Assembly (NCBI RefSeq): GCF_013522925.1
Contig: NZ_JAAMQU010000019.1
Coordinates: 1-55,280, forward strand
Direction of reading: 5' to 3'
DNA length: 55,280 bases
DNA from: Pseudomonas japonica
GTDB taxonomy: Bacteria; Pseudomonadota; Gammaproteobacteria; Pseudomonadales; Pseudomonadaceae
A program made the translations under genes and the position numbers. Positions 1 to 8,201 of the stretch are shown in pieces. Positions within the stretch are counted from its first letter, which is position 1. Each line of letters starts with the position of its first letter. The notes beneath the pieces are model-generated. The model was not told where the DNA came from and made no database searches. It worked only from the letters and a program-made list of their open reading frames with translations.

Positions 1-124
1 GATATCAGCCGGTTCCTGATGGAGCGATACAACTGGCGGCGACCGCATCAGTTCAACGAAGGGCTAGCGCCGGCGGTCGCTGAGGAAAAACTCAATTCAG
101 TGTCCGGGATTAGTTGACCACTAC
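1..124 (+). mobile_element. 3' end of an IS3-family insertion sequence (transposase OrfB tail plus terminal repeat)
   Basis: From base 1 an open frame runs to a TGA at 115-117 and ends in the residues WRRPHQFNEGL...VSGIS, the typical C-terminus of IS3-family OrfB integrase-type transposases. The last 25 bases (about 100-124) match the outer end of the complete IS copy at 48211-49445, so this is the right end of a related element whose body lies outside the window. The element is read toward the interior of the window. Function is known from the family; the identity of the exact IS is not determined. Confidence 0.85.
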
Positions 125-704
125 ACTGGCAGGGCCTGGCCAAGCTGAGCTCTGCAGACGCCTCGACCGTGTCCTCGACGTAGCACTGCGGCAGCAGGAG
201 GAATGGCATAGTCACTGCCTCCAACTATTAACAGACGCAGTGTCCTCTCAAGCGCTGGCGCACAGCGACGGCGAATTCTTCTTCGCCCAGATCACTGTAT
301 GCGTACCAGCCCCAGGCGACAGGTCGCCGGCTCGGACGTTCAGAAGGGTAGGGCAGCCTTGCGCCTATTGAACCTGAGGGTCGATTTTGCCCAATTCACA
401 TATTGTGAATGGGGGCGTTTGAGTAGCGGTGAGCGCGAAAGCTGCTGTCACGCGGAGGGGATCCCGATCTGCTGTGAGCTGAAGGGTCTTAAGCTCAAGC
501 GCAACCAGACAGTCCTCGGCCATGGCGGATTCCGGGATTTGAAACGTAGCGGGGGAGGGAGGCAGGGTTTCATTCAACCTGGCCAGGAAGCACCTGCTCA
601 ACGGGCATACGGCGACTGGCCAAAGCTAAGGCCGGGGAGGTACTAGGTGTAGAAGCTTGGCTGAGCTTCGGAGAGACCAAAGCTCAGCTTGAGACTGCCG
701 GGCG
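125..704. other. No recognisable gene downstream of the IS end
   Basis: This stretch has short open frames on both strands: a plus-strand frame to about 371 directly fused to the IS end, and a minus-strand frame at 365-601 of 78 codons. Neither shows a motif, a convincing ribosome-binding site or similarity I recognise. It is probably the remains of the gene or intergenic DNA into which the IS inserted. Confidence 0.4.
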
Positions 705-1064
705 TTACTCGAGCCAGGACTCGACTGTCTCTGCACCGTATTCCTGTTTCCAGGCCTTGAGCGTCTTGTGATTGCCGCCCTTGGTTTCCACGATCTCGCC
801 GGAATCCGGATGCTTATAGCGTTTTACCTGACGGGCTCTGCGCGTTGAGGGTCTCGCTTCAGGGGTGGAACGCTGCGAGGCTTGGGGATCAAGGATCGCG
901 ATGATGTGTCTGAGGCTAAAGCCGTATTCATCTAGCAATTCCCGCAGCTTTTGCTCGAACTCAACCTCGCGCTGCAGCCCTTTGTCATTCTTCAGACTTT
1001 CAAGTTCGGCGAGTTGAGCCGCCAGTTTCTGTTCCAGGGCACGGTATTCTGCAAGGCGGGACAT
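705..1064 (-). CDS. MvaT/H-NS-family nucleoid-associated xenogeneic silencer
   Basis: The 119-residue product starting at the ATG at 1064 has the size and layout of Pseudomonas MvaT/MvaV: an N-terminal coiled-coil oligomerisation region (MSRLAEYRALEQKL..., about residues 1-60) and a C-terminal AT-rich DNA-binding region with the signature KRYKHPDSGE, KGGNHKTLKAWK and a final ESW motif. The frame stays open 75 codons further upstream, but that extension is unlike the family, so I chose the internal ATG. Such proteins bind AT-rich foreign DNA and repress it. Carried on an island, it may silence its own cargo or interact with chromosomal MvaT. Identification by motif is strong; its role here is inferred. 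Confidence 0.88.
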   Translation of the reverse strand: MSRLAEYRALEQKLAAQLAELESLKNDKGLQREVEFEQKLRELLDEYGFSLRHIIAILDPQASQRSTPEARPSTRRARQVKRYKHPDSGEIVETKGGNHKTLKAWKQEYGAETVESWLE

Positions 1065-1314
1065 GTGTTCATCCAATGAGTGTATTAACGTCCAGTATAA
1101 GGTTGATCCCTTCTCTCTGATAGCAATGGGGAGCAGACATTTCCCCCTATCCTGCAACTCCTCATACGTTGCGCGACTTAACATCCATTCGCCAATGAAC
1201 GCTATTGAGTCGTCCAAAGACCTTCTGCTGACGGCTCCGACAACCTGATGCAAAAGCAATGGCCACGAAAGGTGGCCAGGAGCTACCATGAATCGACTAT
1301 CAGAAGGAGTTGAT

Positions 1315-1602
1315 ATGAAGGCCTATGAGGAAAAGGAGTTCAGGGTGCTCAAGCTGATTTCCATAGGAAATTGGCACGCTATCGTCATAGCCGAAGTGGA
1401 GGTGCTGAGAACGCTCGTCGTCTCGGGATATATCCAGGTCAGCTCCGCCCGGAATGAAGGTCACCAGGTTACCTTGCTGCCAAAAGGGCGACGTTACGTG
1501 GAGCAATTGCATCAGCTAAGCGCAGGTATAACGCAGCAGCTGGGATGGGGTCCACTAGGCCCTACATCCGAGGTAGAAGGCTTTCGCATGCAAACCCACT
1601 GA
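1315..1602 (+). CDS. Hypothetical protein (95 aa)
   Basis: The start is set by a strong GAAGGAG ribosome-binding site ending about 6 bases before the ATG at 1315. An earlier ATG at 1288 lacks such a site. The 95-residue product contains EEKEFRVLKLIS and a VLRTLVVSGYIQV segment suggesting a small winged-helix-like or alpha/beta fold, but I do not recognise the family. It is divergent from the MvaT-like gene, with which it could share a control region. Confidence 0.5.
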   Translation: MKAYEEKEFRVLKLISIGNWHAIVIAEVEVLRTLVVSGYIQVSSARNEGHQVTLLPKGRRYVEQLHQLSAGITQQLGWGPLGPTSEVEGFRMQTH

Positions 1603-1708
1603 TAGCGCAAGCGCTCTTCGCTTTGGATAGACGGCTCAGCCCTCTGCTTCCTTGAGGTCCCAGGGGTTGCCTCAACGCCGGTAGATTGATCTGTCGGCTA
1701 TCATGCGG

Positions 1709-1736
1709 ACACGCCAACACGCCAACACGCCAACAC
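1709..1736. repeat. Short tandem repeat, 8-bp unit ACACGCCA
   Basis: The unit ACACGCCA is repeated three times perfectly (1709-1732) followed by a half unit. It lies between the 95-aa hypothetical gene and the 3' end of the RTX-like gene. There are no spacers, so it is a simple repeat. Confidence 0.8.
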
Positions 1737-1824
1737 TGGACTTCACGTCCAGCTGCTGGCTGTCCTATCTCATCCCGCTTTCACCATGCGCCTACTGAGC
1801 GCTCATCTGGCGCATGCTTTCGGC

Positions 1825-3918
1825 TCAACTGACGGAGTGGGCCTCACCGTTCTCCAAGGCAACACCTACCAGCCCTACTTCTGCCTGGGGAGCGAAGACC
1901 ATATTCTTTTCCTCGATCTCTCTCAGCCAGTCACCGGTCAATGCAACTTGAAATTTGTGTCCCTTAGAATCGGCCTCTAGATCCTTGAGGTAGGTTCTGT
2001 CCAATGCACTGCTGTAGGTTACCTTCAGCGTCGTCCCAGTCCCATCGCCGAAGCCTGTATAGCCAAGGGCCGAAACGTCGATTTTATCGTAGTAGGTTTC
2101 GAAATTTACGATTAGGTCTGAGAAGCTCTGCGTGGCGGTGCTATAGCTGTCATCAATAGAGGTGTAGAGGAACACGTCGGCATCTTCCTTTGGGTAGGTA
2201 TGCAACTCAATATCGACCCTATCCCCACCATTCAGGTGGTCGGCCCCTGCACCGCCAATAATCACGTCAGCTCCGGCCCCGCCATTGATCTTGTCATTTC
2301 CGGCTAAGCCGAAAATTATTTCGGAAAGAGCAGAACCAGTGATTGTGTCTTTGCCCGAGGTACCCTGGATGGTGGGTGCCGAAAAAACTACGTTGGTGCT
2401 GTTGAGTTCTTCAGAAAAATTCCCGTCCAGCGCCAATTCGAAACGCTTCCCGGAAGAATCGACCTCATAGCTCTTGAGGTAGGTCTTGGAGCCGTCAGCA
2501 CTGACCTGCACCGACAGGGTGCCGTTTCGGCCATCACCTATGCTCGTGAAGCCAAGCTTGGTTAGGTCGATACGATCTGCATGCGCATCAAAGTCCAGGA
2601 TACGGTCACTGTTCGTTTGCGATGTAGTCCGGTAACTGTCACTAATCTGGGTAAAACGGAAAATGTCTGCGCCGGCCCCTCCTTGTAGCACATCCTTGCC
2701 CCCGTTCCCCAGCAGGACATCGTTACCAGCCAAGCCGCGAATGACTTCAGCAGCATCCGTACCTCGAAGGATCTCCTCACCAAGGTACCCATCGATGTGA
2801 AGCTTTCCATCGCTGCTGCCAAACTTCGTATCAAGGCTACCATCCGCATTTAATCGAGCGATATGGATGTCCCCATCGGGGTTCCCGATAGCCAGGATTT
2901 TGCCATCCGCTTGGACCCCCAACTCGTTCGGCCACCCCATCTCGAGTGTTACCTTTCCTCCGTCTCCGAAAGTGCTATCCAAGGACCCGTCGGTTTTGAA
3001 CCTGGCCAGGAAGCCGGACGTGAGGTCTCTAGCCAACGTGATGATCTTGCCATCAGCTTGCACGGCTGCGACTTCGCTAACCGTAAAATCTTCACCGTCC
3101 TCGAGGAAAGCGGTACCGTTTTCACCGAAAGCAAGATCCAAGGAGCCATCAGGGTTGTAACGTTCAAGCTTGAAGGCTAGCGTGTTTTGTTCAGCGGGTA
3201 TTTCTGAGCCGCTATCTGCAACGTACCAGATACCAAGCAGCACATCGCCGTCAGGTTGGTACGTAGGTGTAGCCCTGAATATCTCCCCCTCCGTGGCGCT
3301 TGCGCTGAGGGTCAAGACTCCTCCATCACCGAAGGCATCGATTAGAGAGCCGTTTTTATCTAGCTTTACCACCGTGGCTTGATTGGTGCCAGAGGCGCTG
3401 AGATACGGCGCACCGTCTGCACCCAAACCAAGATCAAAGCCTTCAATATTGTAAGAGGTATCGATCAACACCACGCCGCTATGGCCAAAAGCCGTATCGA
3501 GTTTGCCATCGGTGTTATACCGCTCAAGGCGCAAGGTGTGCTTCAAGGATGCAGCGGCAGTGGTAGCGATCAGTACCTTGCCATCGGCTTGGACGTATGT
3601 CCTGTCATAATACGCGTCCGAAGGGAACGGAGCGGGTACGACGTCGACTCCACCGTCATGGAATTTGCTATCAAGGGTACCATTGGCATTGAGACGAAGA
3701 ACGGCGTGATCGAATTCATAGCCTAGGCTTTCGTCCCCGGGAGCTCCAGGGTAGCCCCATGCCAAATGTTCTGTTTGAGCCCCTACGACAATTTGGCCGT
3801 TCGAAGTGGTGGTAACGCTCAACGGAACGTCGGTTTCGCCTTTAAGATCAATTTGTACAGTACCTGGGCCAGTCCTGACGGTATGGCTAAGCACAGCATT
3901 GGTATCAGTAGCAGTCAT
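1825..3918 (-). CDS. Delta-60-repeat / RTX-type calcium-binding secreted protein
   Basis: The product of about 697 residues has two parts. The N-terminal about 390 residues contain several 'delta-60' beta-propeller-like repeats, each with a LD..F(G/H)..GG signature (for example LDSTFGDGGKV, LDTAFGHSGVV). Two haemolysin-type calcium-binding blocks follow (GLAGNDVLLGNGG..., GLAGNDKINGGAGAD...), each trailed by a DADVFLYTSIDDSY-like segment. There is no N-terminal signal peptide, as expected for a type I secretion substrate with a C-terminal signal. An ATG eight codons earlier (3942) is an alternative start. No intact exporter is adjacent, but a broken type I secretion ATPase lies at 20.8-21.3 kb. 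Class is confident; function (adhesin, enzyme or toxin) is unknown. Confidence 0.82.
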   Translation of the reverse strand: MTATDTNAVLSHTVRTGPGTVQIDLKGETDVPLSVTTTSNGQIVVGAQTEHLAWGYPGAPGDESLGYEFDHAVLRLNANGTLDSKFHDGGVDVVPAPFPSDAYYDRTYVQADGKVLIATTAAASLKHTLRLERYNTDGKLDTAFGHSGVVLIDTSYNIEGFDLGLGADGAPYLSASGTNQATVVKLDKNGSLIDAFGDGGVLTLSASATEGEIFRATPTYQPDGDVLLGIWYVADSGSEIPAEQNTLAFKLERYNPDGSLDLAFGENGTAFLEDGEDFTVSEVAAVQADGKIITLARDLTSGFLARFKTDGSLDSTFGDGGKVTLEMGWPNELGVQADGKILAIGNPDGDIHIARLNADGSLDTKFGSSDGKLHIDGYLGEEILRGTDAAEVIRGLAGNDVLLGNGGKDVLQGGAGADIFRFTQISDSYRTTSQTNSDRILDFDAHADRIDLTKLGFTSIGDGRNGTLSVQVSADGSKTYLKSYEVDSSGKRFELALDGNFSEELNSTNVVFSAPTIQGTSGKDTITGSALSEIIFGLAGNDKINGGAGADVIIGGAGADHLNGGDRVDIELHTYPKEDADVFLYTSIDDSYSTATQSFSDLIVNFETYYDKIDVSALGYTGFGDGTGTTLKVTYSSALDRTYLKDLEADSKGHKFQVALTGDWLREIEEKNMVFAPQAEVGLVGVALENGEAHSVS

Positions 3919-4060
3919 CAAAATTAACCATCCAATCGGCATCTGGATGACTCACTGTAGTCAAGGCCAAGCATATTGCCATCTGGAGTTTCGTAAAGAG
4001 CCCCTTTGGCCTGCATGGCTCGTCTAGGAATGCCTGCAACCCAGAGCGACGACTTCTAGC

Positions 4061-4190
4061 GTAGCCATCCATCACGGCATCAACGCCAACGTGATCCGTA
4101 AGTGGCTGCCAATTTAACGGGATCGGTCACCGCAACATTGCCAGCTTTCGTTCTCGTAAAGTCGGCACCCAGGCGCGCAATAAGATATTT
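4061..4190 (+). pseudogene. IS66-family OrfA (TnpA-like) remnant
   Basis: In one frame from 4061 the residues VAIHHGINANVIRKWL appear, closely resembling the helix-turn-helix of IS66-type OrfA proteins (A..HGVNAN.vrrW). After a stop a frame resumes with LPAFVLVKSAP, also typical of the family. There is no start and the frame is broken, so this is a short scar of a lost IS66 insertion. The remainder of the gap from 3919 to 4583 shows no gene. Confidence 0.5.
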
Positions 4191-4583
4191 TAATCATCTC
4201 GCTTGTTGCCACCAGCATGGAATTGACCCAATTGCCGACGTCACCTTTAGACTTATCCTTGCAGCGGCTAGCCAGCGATTTTGATGGGCCGCCCGGCAGC
4301 CATCTCCCCTCTTTATTGCTTTATGGTGATAGGGTAAGTGCGAGCCTTCTTGGTAACAGCCTCGCTGGGAGGTCAGCTGAGTCGGAAAGGGCGCCGAAAT
4401 CGCGCACGGAGCAAGATCGCAAAGATGATTCAAGATCCAATGTCTGCAAGCTCACCGCAGCCAGCGGCAAGCGAGCCCGTTAAAGCGGCTCATCCGGGCC
4501 ATGATCAATGCCCTCGGACACATGGGAACCAGAGTAGCCAGGCAGATCTGGCAGGACTGATAATTCAAGCCTGCATGGCCGAA

Positions 4584-4895
4584 CTATCGATCGTAGGTGT
4601 TGCCACCGGTGCTTATCTTGTAGATGGTTTCAGAGTAGGGCAGACGCGCGATGATGGTGGTAGCGTTTACGACACCTGCCATAGTCATCCCTCGGCAAAG
4701 CAAGCTGACGTAGCCTTGGATGCGAACACACATGGCATCGGCACTATCGATGAAATTCGTTTTATTAAGACGGAGCATGATGACTGTCCTGCCCTCAGGC
4801 ACAGCTCCTATTGGCGGTACCACGAATATCGTAAATTGGGTATAGACGATTAAGCAGAGCAGGGTGATGCCTATCGCGATAAAGGCCTTCTTCAT
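4584..4895 (-). CDS. Hypothetical membrane-anchored protein (103 aa)
   Basis: Starting at the ATG at 4895 (AGGATC about 8 bases upstream), the product begins MKKAFIAIGITLLCLIVYTQ, a positively charged N-terminus followed by one hydrophobic segment, so it is probably inner-membrane anchored or exported. The rest is a small domain with two Cys (CVRIQGYVSLLC) and a basic tail. I do not recognise the family. It lies 22 bases downstream of the lipoprotein gene on the same strand and is probably co-transcribed with it. Confidence 0.5.
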   Translation of the reverse strand: MKKAFIAIGITLLCLIVYTQFTIFVVPPIGAVPEGRTVIMLRLNKTNFIDSADAMCVRIQGYVSLLCRGMTMAGVVNATTIIARLPYSETIYKISTGGNTYDR

Positions 4896-4917
4896 AGGCT
4901 GAGATCCTATCTCTAAG

Positions 4918-5853
4918 TCAATCAATGCGCTTAACGATACCAAATCTTCCTTCGACAAAATCGCTAGCGCGAAGCACCTCGGGAGCAGCTTGGTTACAGC
5001 TGTAGGTCGAGTAGCTCACTGGTGGGTTACCGAAACGGTCCGAGGTACGATCAGCGCACCCTGAAGACGAGGCCACGATGTACAGCGGCTTAGTGATCGC
5101 TTCATTAGGGATTTGAAGACCCATTGAGAATCTGATGCTGGCATTGTGAGCAAAATCGTTGGCGTCGTCGTGGTAGTTGCCTAGGAAGGTCGCGTAACTG
5201 CTCCAGCTAACAAATTCGAATCGCATGACGCCAAGCCGTTTAAGCTCGCCGCCGTTTGATGCGTAAACGATGAGAGGGGCCAGCCGTGGGTCTTTGCTCT
5301 TGGAAGAATAAGTTACCTTTGCCGTGATGTACCGAGAGCCTCGCTCGGCTGACCGGTACTCATACTCATCACCGTGATCGTTGAAGCTCCACTGGCTAGC
5401 TACTTGAGCTGATTGAAGCGTGACGGCGCTGTCGTCAGCAGAGAAGGAGCCCTTGACTGGGATAGCCTTCATCCCAAGAGCCGCCAGGCGGCGGACTTCC
5501 TGTTCTTTAGCTTCACGATCCTTGACCATTTTCTGCAAGAGGCCATTCCCAGTCGCGGCCTCTGGTGAGTCTGGGTAGCGGGTAGTCAGCAACGCCAGTG
5601 CAGCCTTCGCAGCTGCTTCGTCGCTACTATCAACAGCCTTTCTGACCTGAGCCATCAATACTGGAGGAGTCTCTTTGAGGGTGGTGTTTTCCTGCTCAAG
5701 CTGGGCGATTCTTCCCTTTGCAGCTGATACCTCCGCCTGGAGAGATTTCACGTCCGCCCGAAGGGTCTCGGCCTGCTTCTTATATACCTCGTCACCGGCT
5801 CCACATCCCGAAAGAGAGAGAGCCACACAAGAAACCAGCAAACCATTCCTCAC
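4918..5853 (-). CDS. Putative lipoprotein with coiled coil (311 aa)
   Basis: The start is a GTG at 5853 preceded by AAGGAGGG about 5 bases away. It gives a short lipoprotein signal (RNGLLVSCVALSLSGC, lipobox LSGC), so the protein should be lipidated and anchored in the envelope. A coiled-coil region (about residues 25-60) and a helical region lead to a C-terminal domain (about 140-311) with several Cys and aromatic residues. No catalytic motif was recognised. The next gene downstream on the strand is the 103-aa membrane-anchored protein, suggesting a small envelope operon. Upstream ATGs in the frame lack a ribosome-binding site. Confidence 0.65.
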   Translation of the reverse strand: MRNGLLVSCVALSLSGCGAGDEVYKKQAETLRADVKSLQAEVSAAKGRIAQLEQENTTLKETPPVLMAQVRKAVDSSDEAAAKAALALLTTRYPDSPEAATGNGLLQKMVKDREAKEQEVRRLAALGMKAIPVKGSFSADDSAVTLQSAQVASQWSFNDHGDEYEYRSAERGSRYITAKVTYSSKSKDPRLAPLIVYASNGGELKRLGVMRFEFVSWSSYATFLGNYHDDANDFAHNASIRFSMGLQIPNEAITKPLYIVASSSGCADRTSDRFGNPPVSYSTYSCNQAAPEVLRASDFVEGRFGIVKRID

Positions 5854-6091
5854 GAAACCCTCCTTGGGCATTCCTCGCATCAGGAATGGCAATTTATCAT
5901 CATTCCGATACTACCGAAACGAATGGTTGTCCAGCGAGAAGCCTCAGTTAATCATCTACTTGCGTCGCTACCTTTAGGCCTGAACACGCTGGCCAGCTGA
6001 ATTTCCAGGACGCGTACTTAATTTCCAATTAGCGTTTCACACAGCCTCGGGCGGTTGGTGCAGCTTTCGAAGGGCGACTGGGCTTTGAACT

Positions 6092-6817
6092 AGCTTGTTG
6101 CGCTTGTCCTGCACCATTAGCCACAGGTTGCCACTGGTGGAACGGCGCACGGTGCCCACGCCCGTTGCTTCAAAAGGTCCGCAACCCGGTCAGATAAAAA
6201 AGACTGAACATGAAATGATCCCGTGCCCGCTTCAGCGGATTTCTTGTAGCCGCGATCACCTCGAAGGCCAGTGCGATGCCTTCCGGGGGCAACAGCCGCT
6301 TGATCATCGGATCGATCGGCGCTTCGGGTTTCCTGACCAGGGCAACGGGGTTGCCCTTGAGCCAGCCGCCCTTGACCATCCAGCTGTACAGGCTGCCCAG
6401 CTGGACCTGCGCATAGTGTTGCGAAGCCAGACTCAACGGCCCGGCAAGGCGCCAGTTCGGGTACTGCCGCAGCCGCTTGGTGCCTGACACCCACACCGAG
6501 GCCGGCTGCGGGTCCTGCAAGAAGCGCAGGTACGCACGCCCGTCCATGACGCCGACCTGCGAGGGCTGCTTGACGCGCACATGCAACGCCCAGAGGATGA
6601 AGCGCTCGTCCTTGCACATGGCGCGTCGGGTCTTGGGGTTGTCGGTGGTCACCTCCAGCCAGATGGCCGCGGCCTCGATGTCAGAGTGGGCCTGGACCAG
6701 GTCGGGGAGGGCGTCCGTCTCGTCCATGAACGCCGTCGGCCGTACGCGCTCGAGCGACATCGTGTGCTGAAAGTCCACCGCCTGCGGCAATCCTTCGCGG
6801 TTCACACTCTCATTCAT
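6092..6817 (-). pseudogene. Truncated site-specific integrase (paralogue of the 11.7-12.9 kb gene)
   Basis: The frame starting near 6817 (MNESVNREGLPQ...) is closely similar to the N-terminal and middle part of the intact integrase at 11741-12898 (shared IEAAAIWLE.TTDNPKTRRAM, QVGVMD.RAY.RFLQDP, GSLYSWMVKGGWLKGNPVAL, HFMFSLFYLTGLRTF). It has small deletions, a frameshift near 6170, and similarity ends near 6092. The catalytic His-x-x-Arg, His and Tyr region is missing, so it is inactive. Confidence 0.85.
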
Positions 6818-6823
6818 TATCAG

Positions 6824-7110
6824 AAGCCACTCCGGGTCTTGCCGGTGGAGACGACCCAGTCGTCCATCTGCGCAGGCGTGAGCCACAGGGTCGTCCCCTG
6901 CGAGGCTTCGCAGCGGTATTCCTCCTGCGCCGTGCCGTCCTCGTTCACGCCGACCCGCGTGTCGGTGACCACCAGCACGGTACCTTCAGCCGCGAAACTC
7001 CCGATCTCTTCATCACCACCAGTTCGGCGTTCACGCCTACGTAGTCGCTGTAGCGGAAGCCATGCCCGCGCGGTGCAAAGGACTCCATCCCGCCCGCTGA
7101 ATTAGTGATA
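6824..7110 (-). pseudogene. Remnant of the integrase partner gene (paralogue of 12898-13539)
   Basis: The minus strand here encodes GFRYSDYVGVNAELVV, then after frame changes VLVVTDTRVGVNEDG..EEYRCE and LTPAQMDDWVVSTGKTRS. This matches in order the C-terminal half of the 213-aa protein encoded at 12898-13539. Its N-terminal helix-turn-helix part is absent. With the following integrase remnant it shows that the whole partner-integrase unit was duplicated and one copy decayed. Confidence 0.75.
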
Positions 7111-7243
7111 GTACCTCCTCCGGATCCTAAACCTTTGCCATCGTCAGCCGAACACTTGGATAGCGCCGTCTGAGCGAGTCGTTCTACGTAAGCCTCATGC
7201 ACAGACGTTATCCCAGTCACGATTACCAAGGAATGTGTTGCTC

Positions 7244-8188
7244 ATGTTCAGAAAGTTTTTCGATCAAGCAGAAGATGGCTCCTACAGTGAACTGCAAAAA
7301 CTCGATGCTTACCCCGCAGCAGACGACATGCCAGGTGCGACTTATATCTTCTCCTCGATCAGCGACGCGCTTTCCAGAGCCTACGACTCAGCCCGCGAAA
7401 CCATGATCGAGGCCGCAGATAAGGTTACCGACACCGTTTCCAGCGCCGCTGAGACCGTGTCGGATGCTGCTTCCGAGGCTTACGATGCGTCGAAAAACTT
7501 CGCCAGCGACTTGGGCACCAAGCTGGAAAATGAAGATGGCTCGTTGAACTACTGGGCCATCGCAGGCGGCGCCGTCATCGGGGTTGCTGCCGTGGCAGCG
7601 GTACCGTTCACCGGAGGGGGTTCCCTGTTGGGCGCCGCCAGCCTGGCGGGCTCATTGGCAGGCGGGGGCGCTGTTGCGGCTGCAGTCGGCGCTGGCGTCG
7701 CAGGCGCTGTGATCGGCGCGCATGTAGGCGATGACACCGCTAAGCGAGAACAGTACGAACAACAAGGCTACGCCAAAGGCAAAGCGGACAACGCAGCGGT
7801 GGTCGAGCAGCTTCGCCAGAAGCTGCAACTGCTGTTCACCGAACTGAAAAGTGCAGGCAAGTTTTTTGACGGCATTGTCGCGATGCAAGCGGTAGCAATC
7901 GCTGCGGCCAACTGCGACGGCGAGATCTGTGATGCCGAAAAGCAGAACATCGAGATGTTCATCTCCGGACTTTCTGCCGCCGCACTGCCTGCGTCGGTGA
8001 TTGCCCAGATCACTGATCTCTACGAGACGCCTCCCAGCTTGCGCATGGCGTTCAAATTGGCGCACGACTCCGGAATCGACATGCCGGTGTTCGATGAAAT
8101 CATCCAGGTAGTCGTGCATTCCGATGGGCAAGTTCTGCCCGCCGAAAATGTCTTCATGCAAGCTTGGAATGAGCTGAAAGCCGCCTGA
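7244..8188 (+). CDS. Glycine-zipper membrane protein with TerB-like C-terminal domain
   Basis: Translation from the ATG at 7244 (AAGGAA upstream) gives 314 residues. An amphipathic Ala/Ser/Asp-rich helical region (about 45-95) precedes a long Gly/Ala-rich hydrophobic hairpin (about 108-165, IAGGAVIGVAAVAAVPF and GAGVAGAVIGAHVG), which should insert in membrane. The C-terminal about 120 residues are all-helical with an acidic CDGEICDAEKQNIEMF motif like TerB/tellurite-resistance-type folds. It precedes the HNH-like gene by 13 bases, so the two form an operon. The TerB resemblance is by motif and moderately certain. Role is unknown; the pair looks like a defence or toxin-type cassette. Confidence 0.65.
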   Translation: MFRKFFDQAEDGSYSELQKLDAYPAADDMPGATYIFSSISDALSRAYDSARETMIEAADKVTDTVSSAAETVSDAASEAYDASKNFASDLGTKLENEDGSLNYWAIAGGAVIGVAAVAAVPFTGGGSLLGAASLAGSLAGGGAVAAAVGAGVAGAVIGAHVGDDTAKREQYEQQGYAKGKADNAAVVEQLRQKLQLLFTELKSAGKFFDGIVAMQAVAIAAANCDGEICDAEKQNIEMFISGLSAAALPASVIAQITDLYETPPSLRMAFKLAHDSGIDMPVFDEIIQVVVHSDGQVLPAENVFMQAWNELKAA

Positions 8189-8201
8189 GGAAGGGACCCC
8201 T

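Noticed and set aside
1709..1736. Possible CRISPR-like repeats
   Set aside because: The units are 8 bases and have no spacers, so it is a simple tandem repeat.
4338..4853. Plus-strand open frame of 171 codons
   Set aside because: Overlaps the 103-aa membrane gene on the opposite strand and has no motif or ribosome-binding site.
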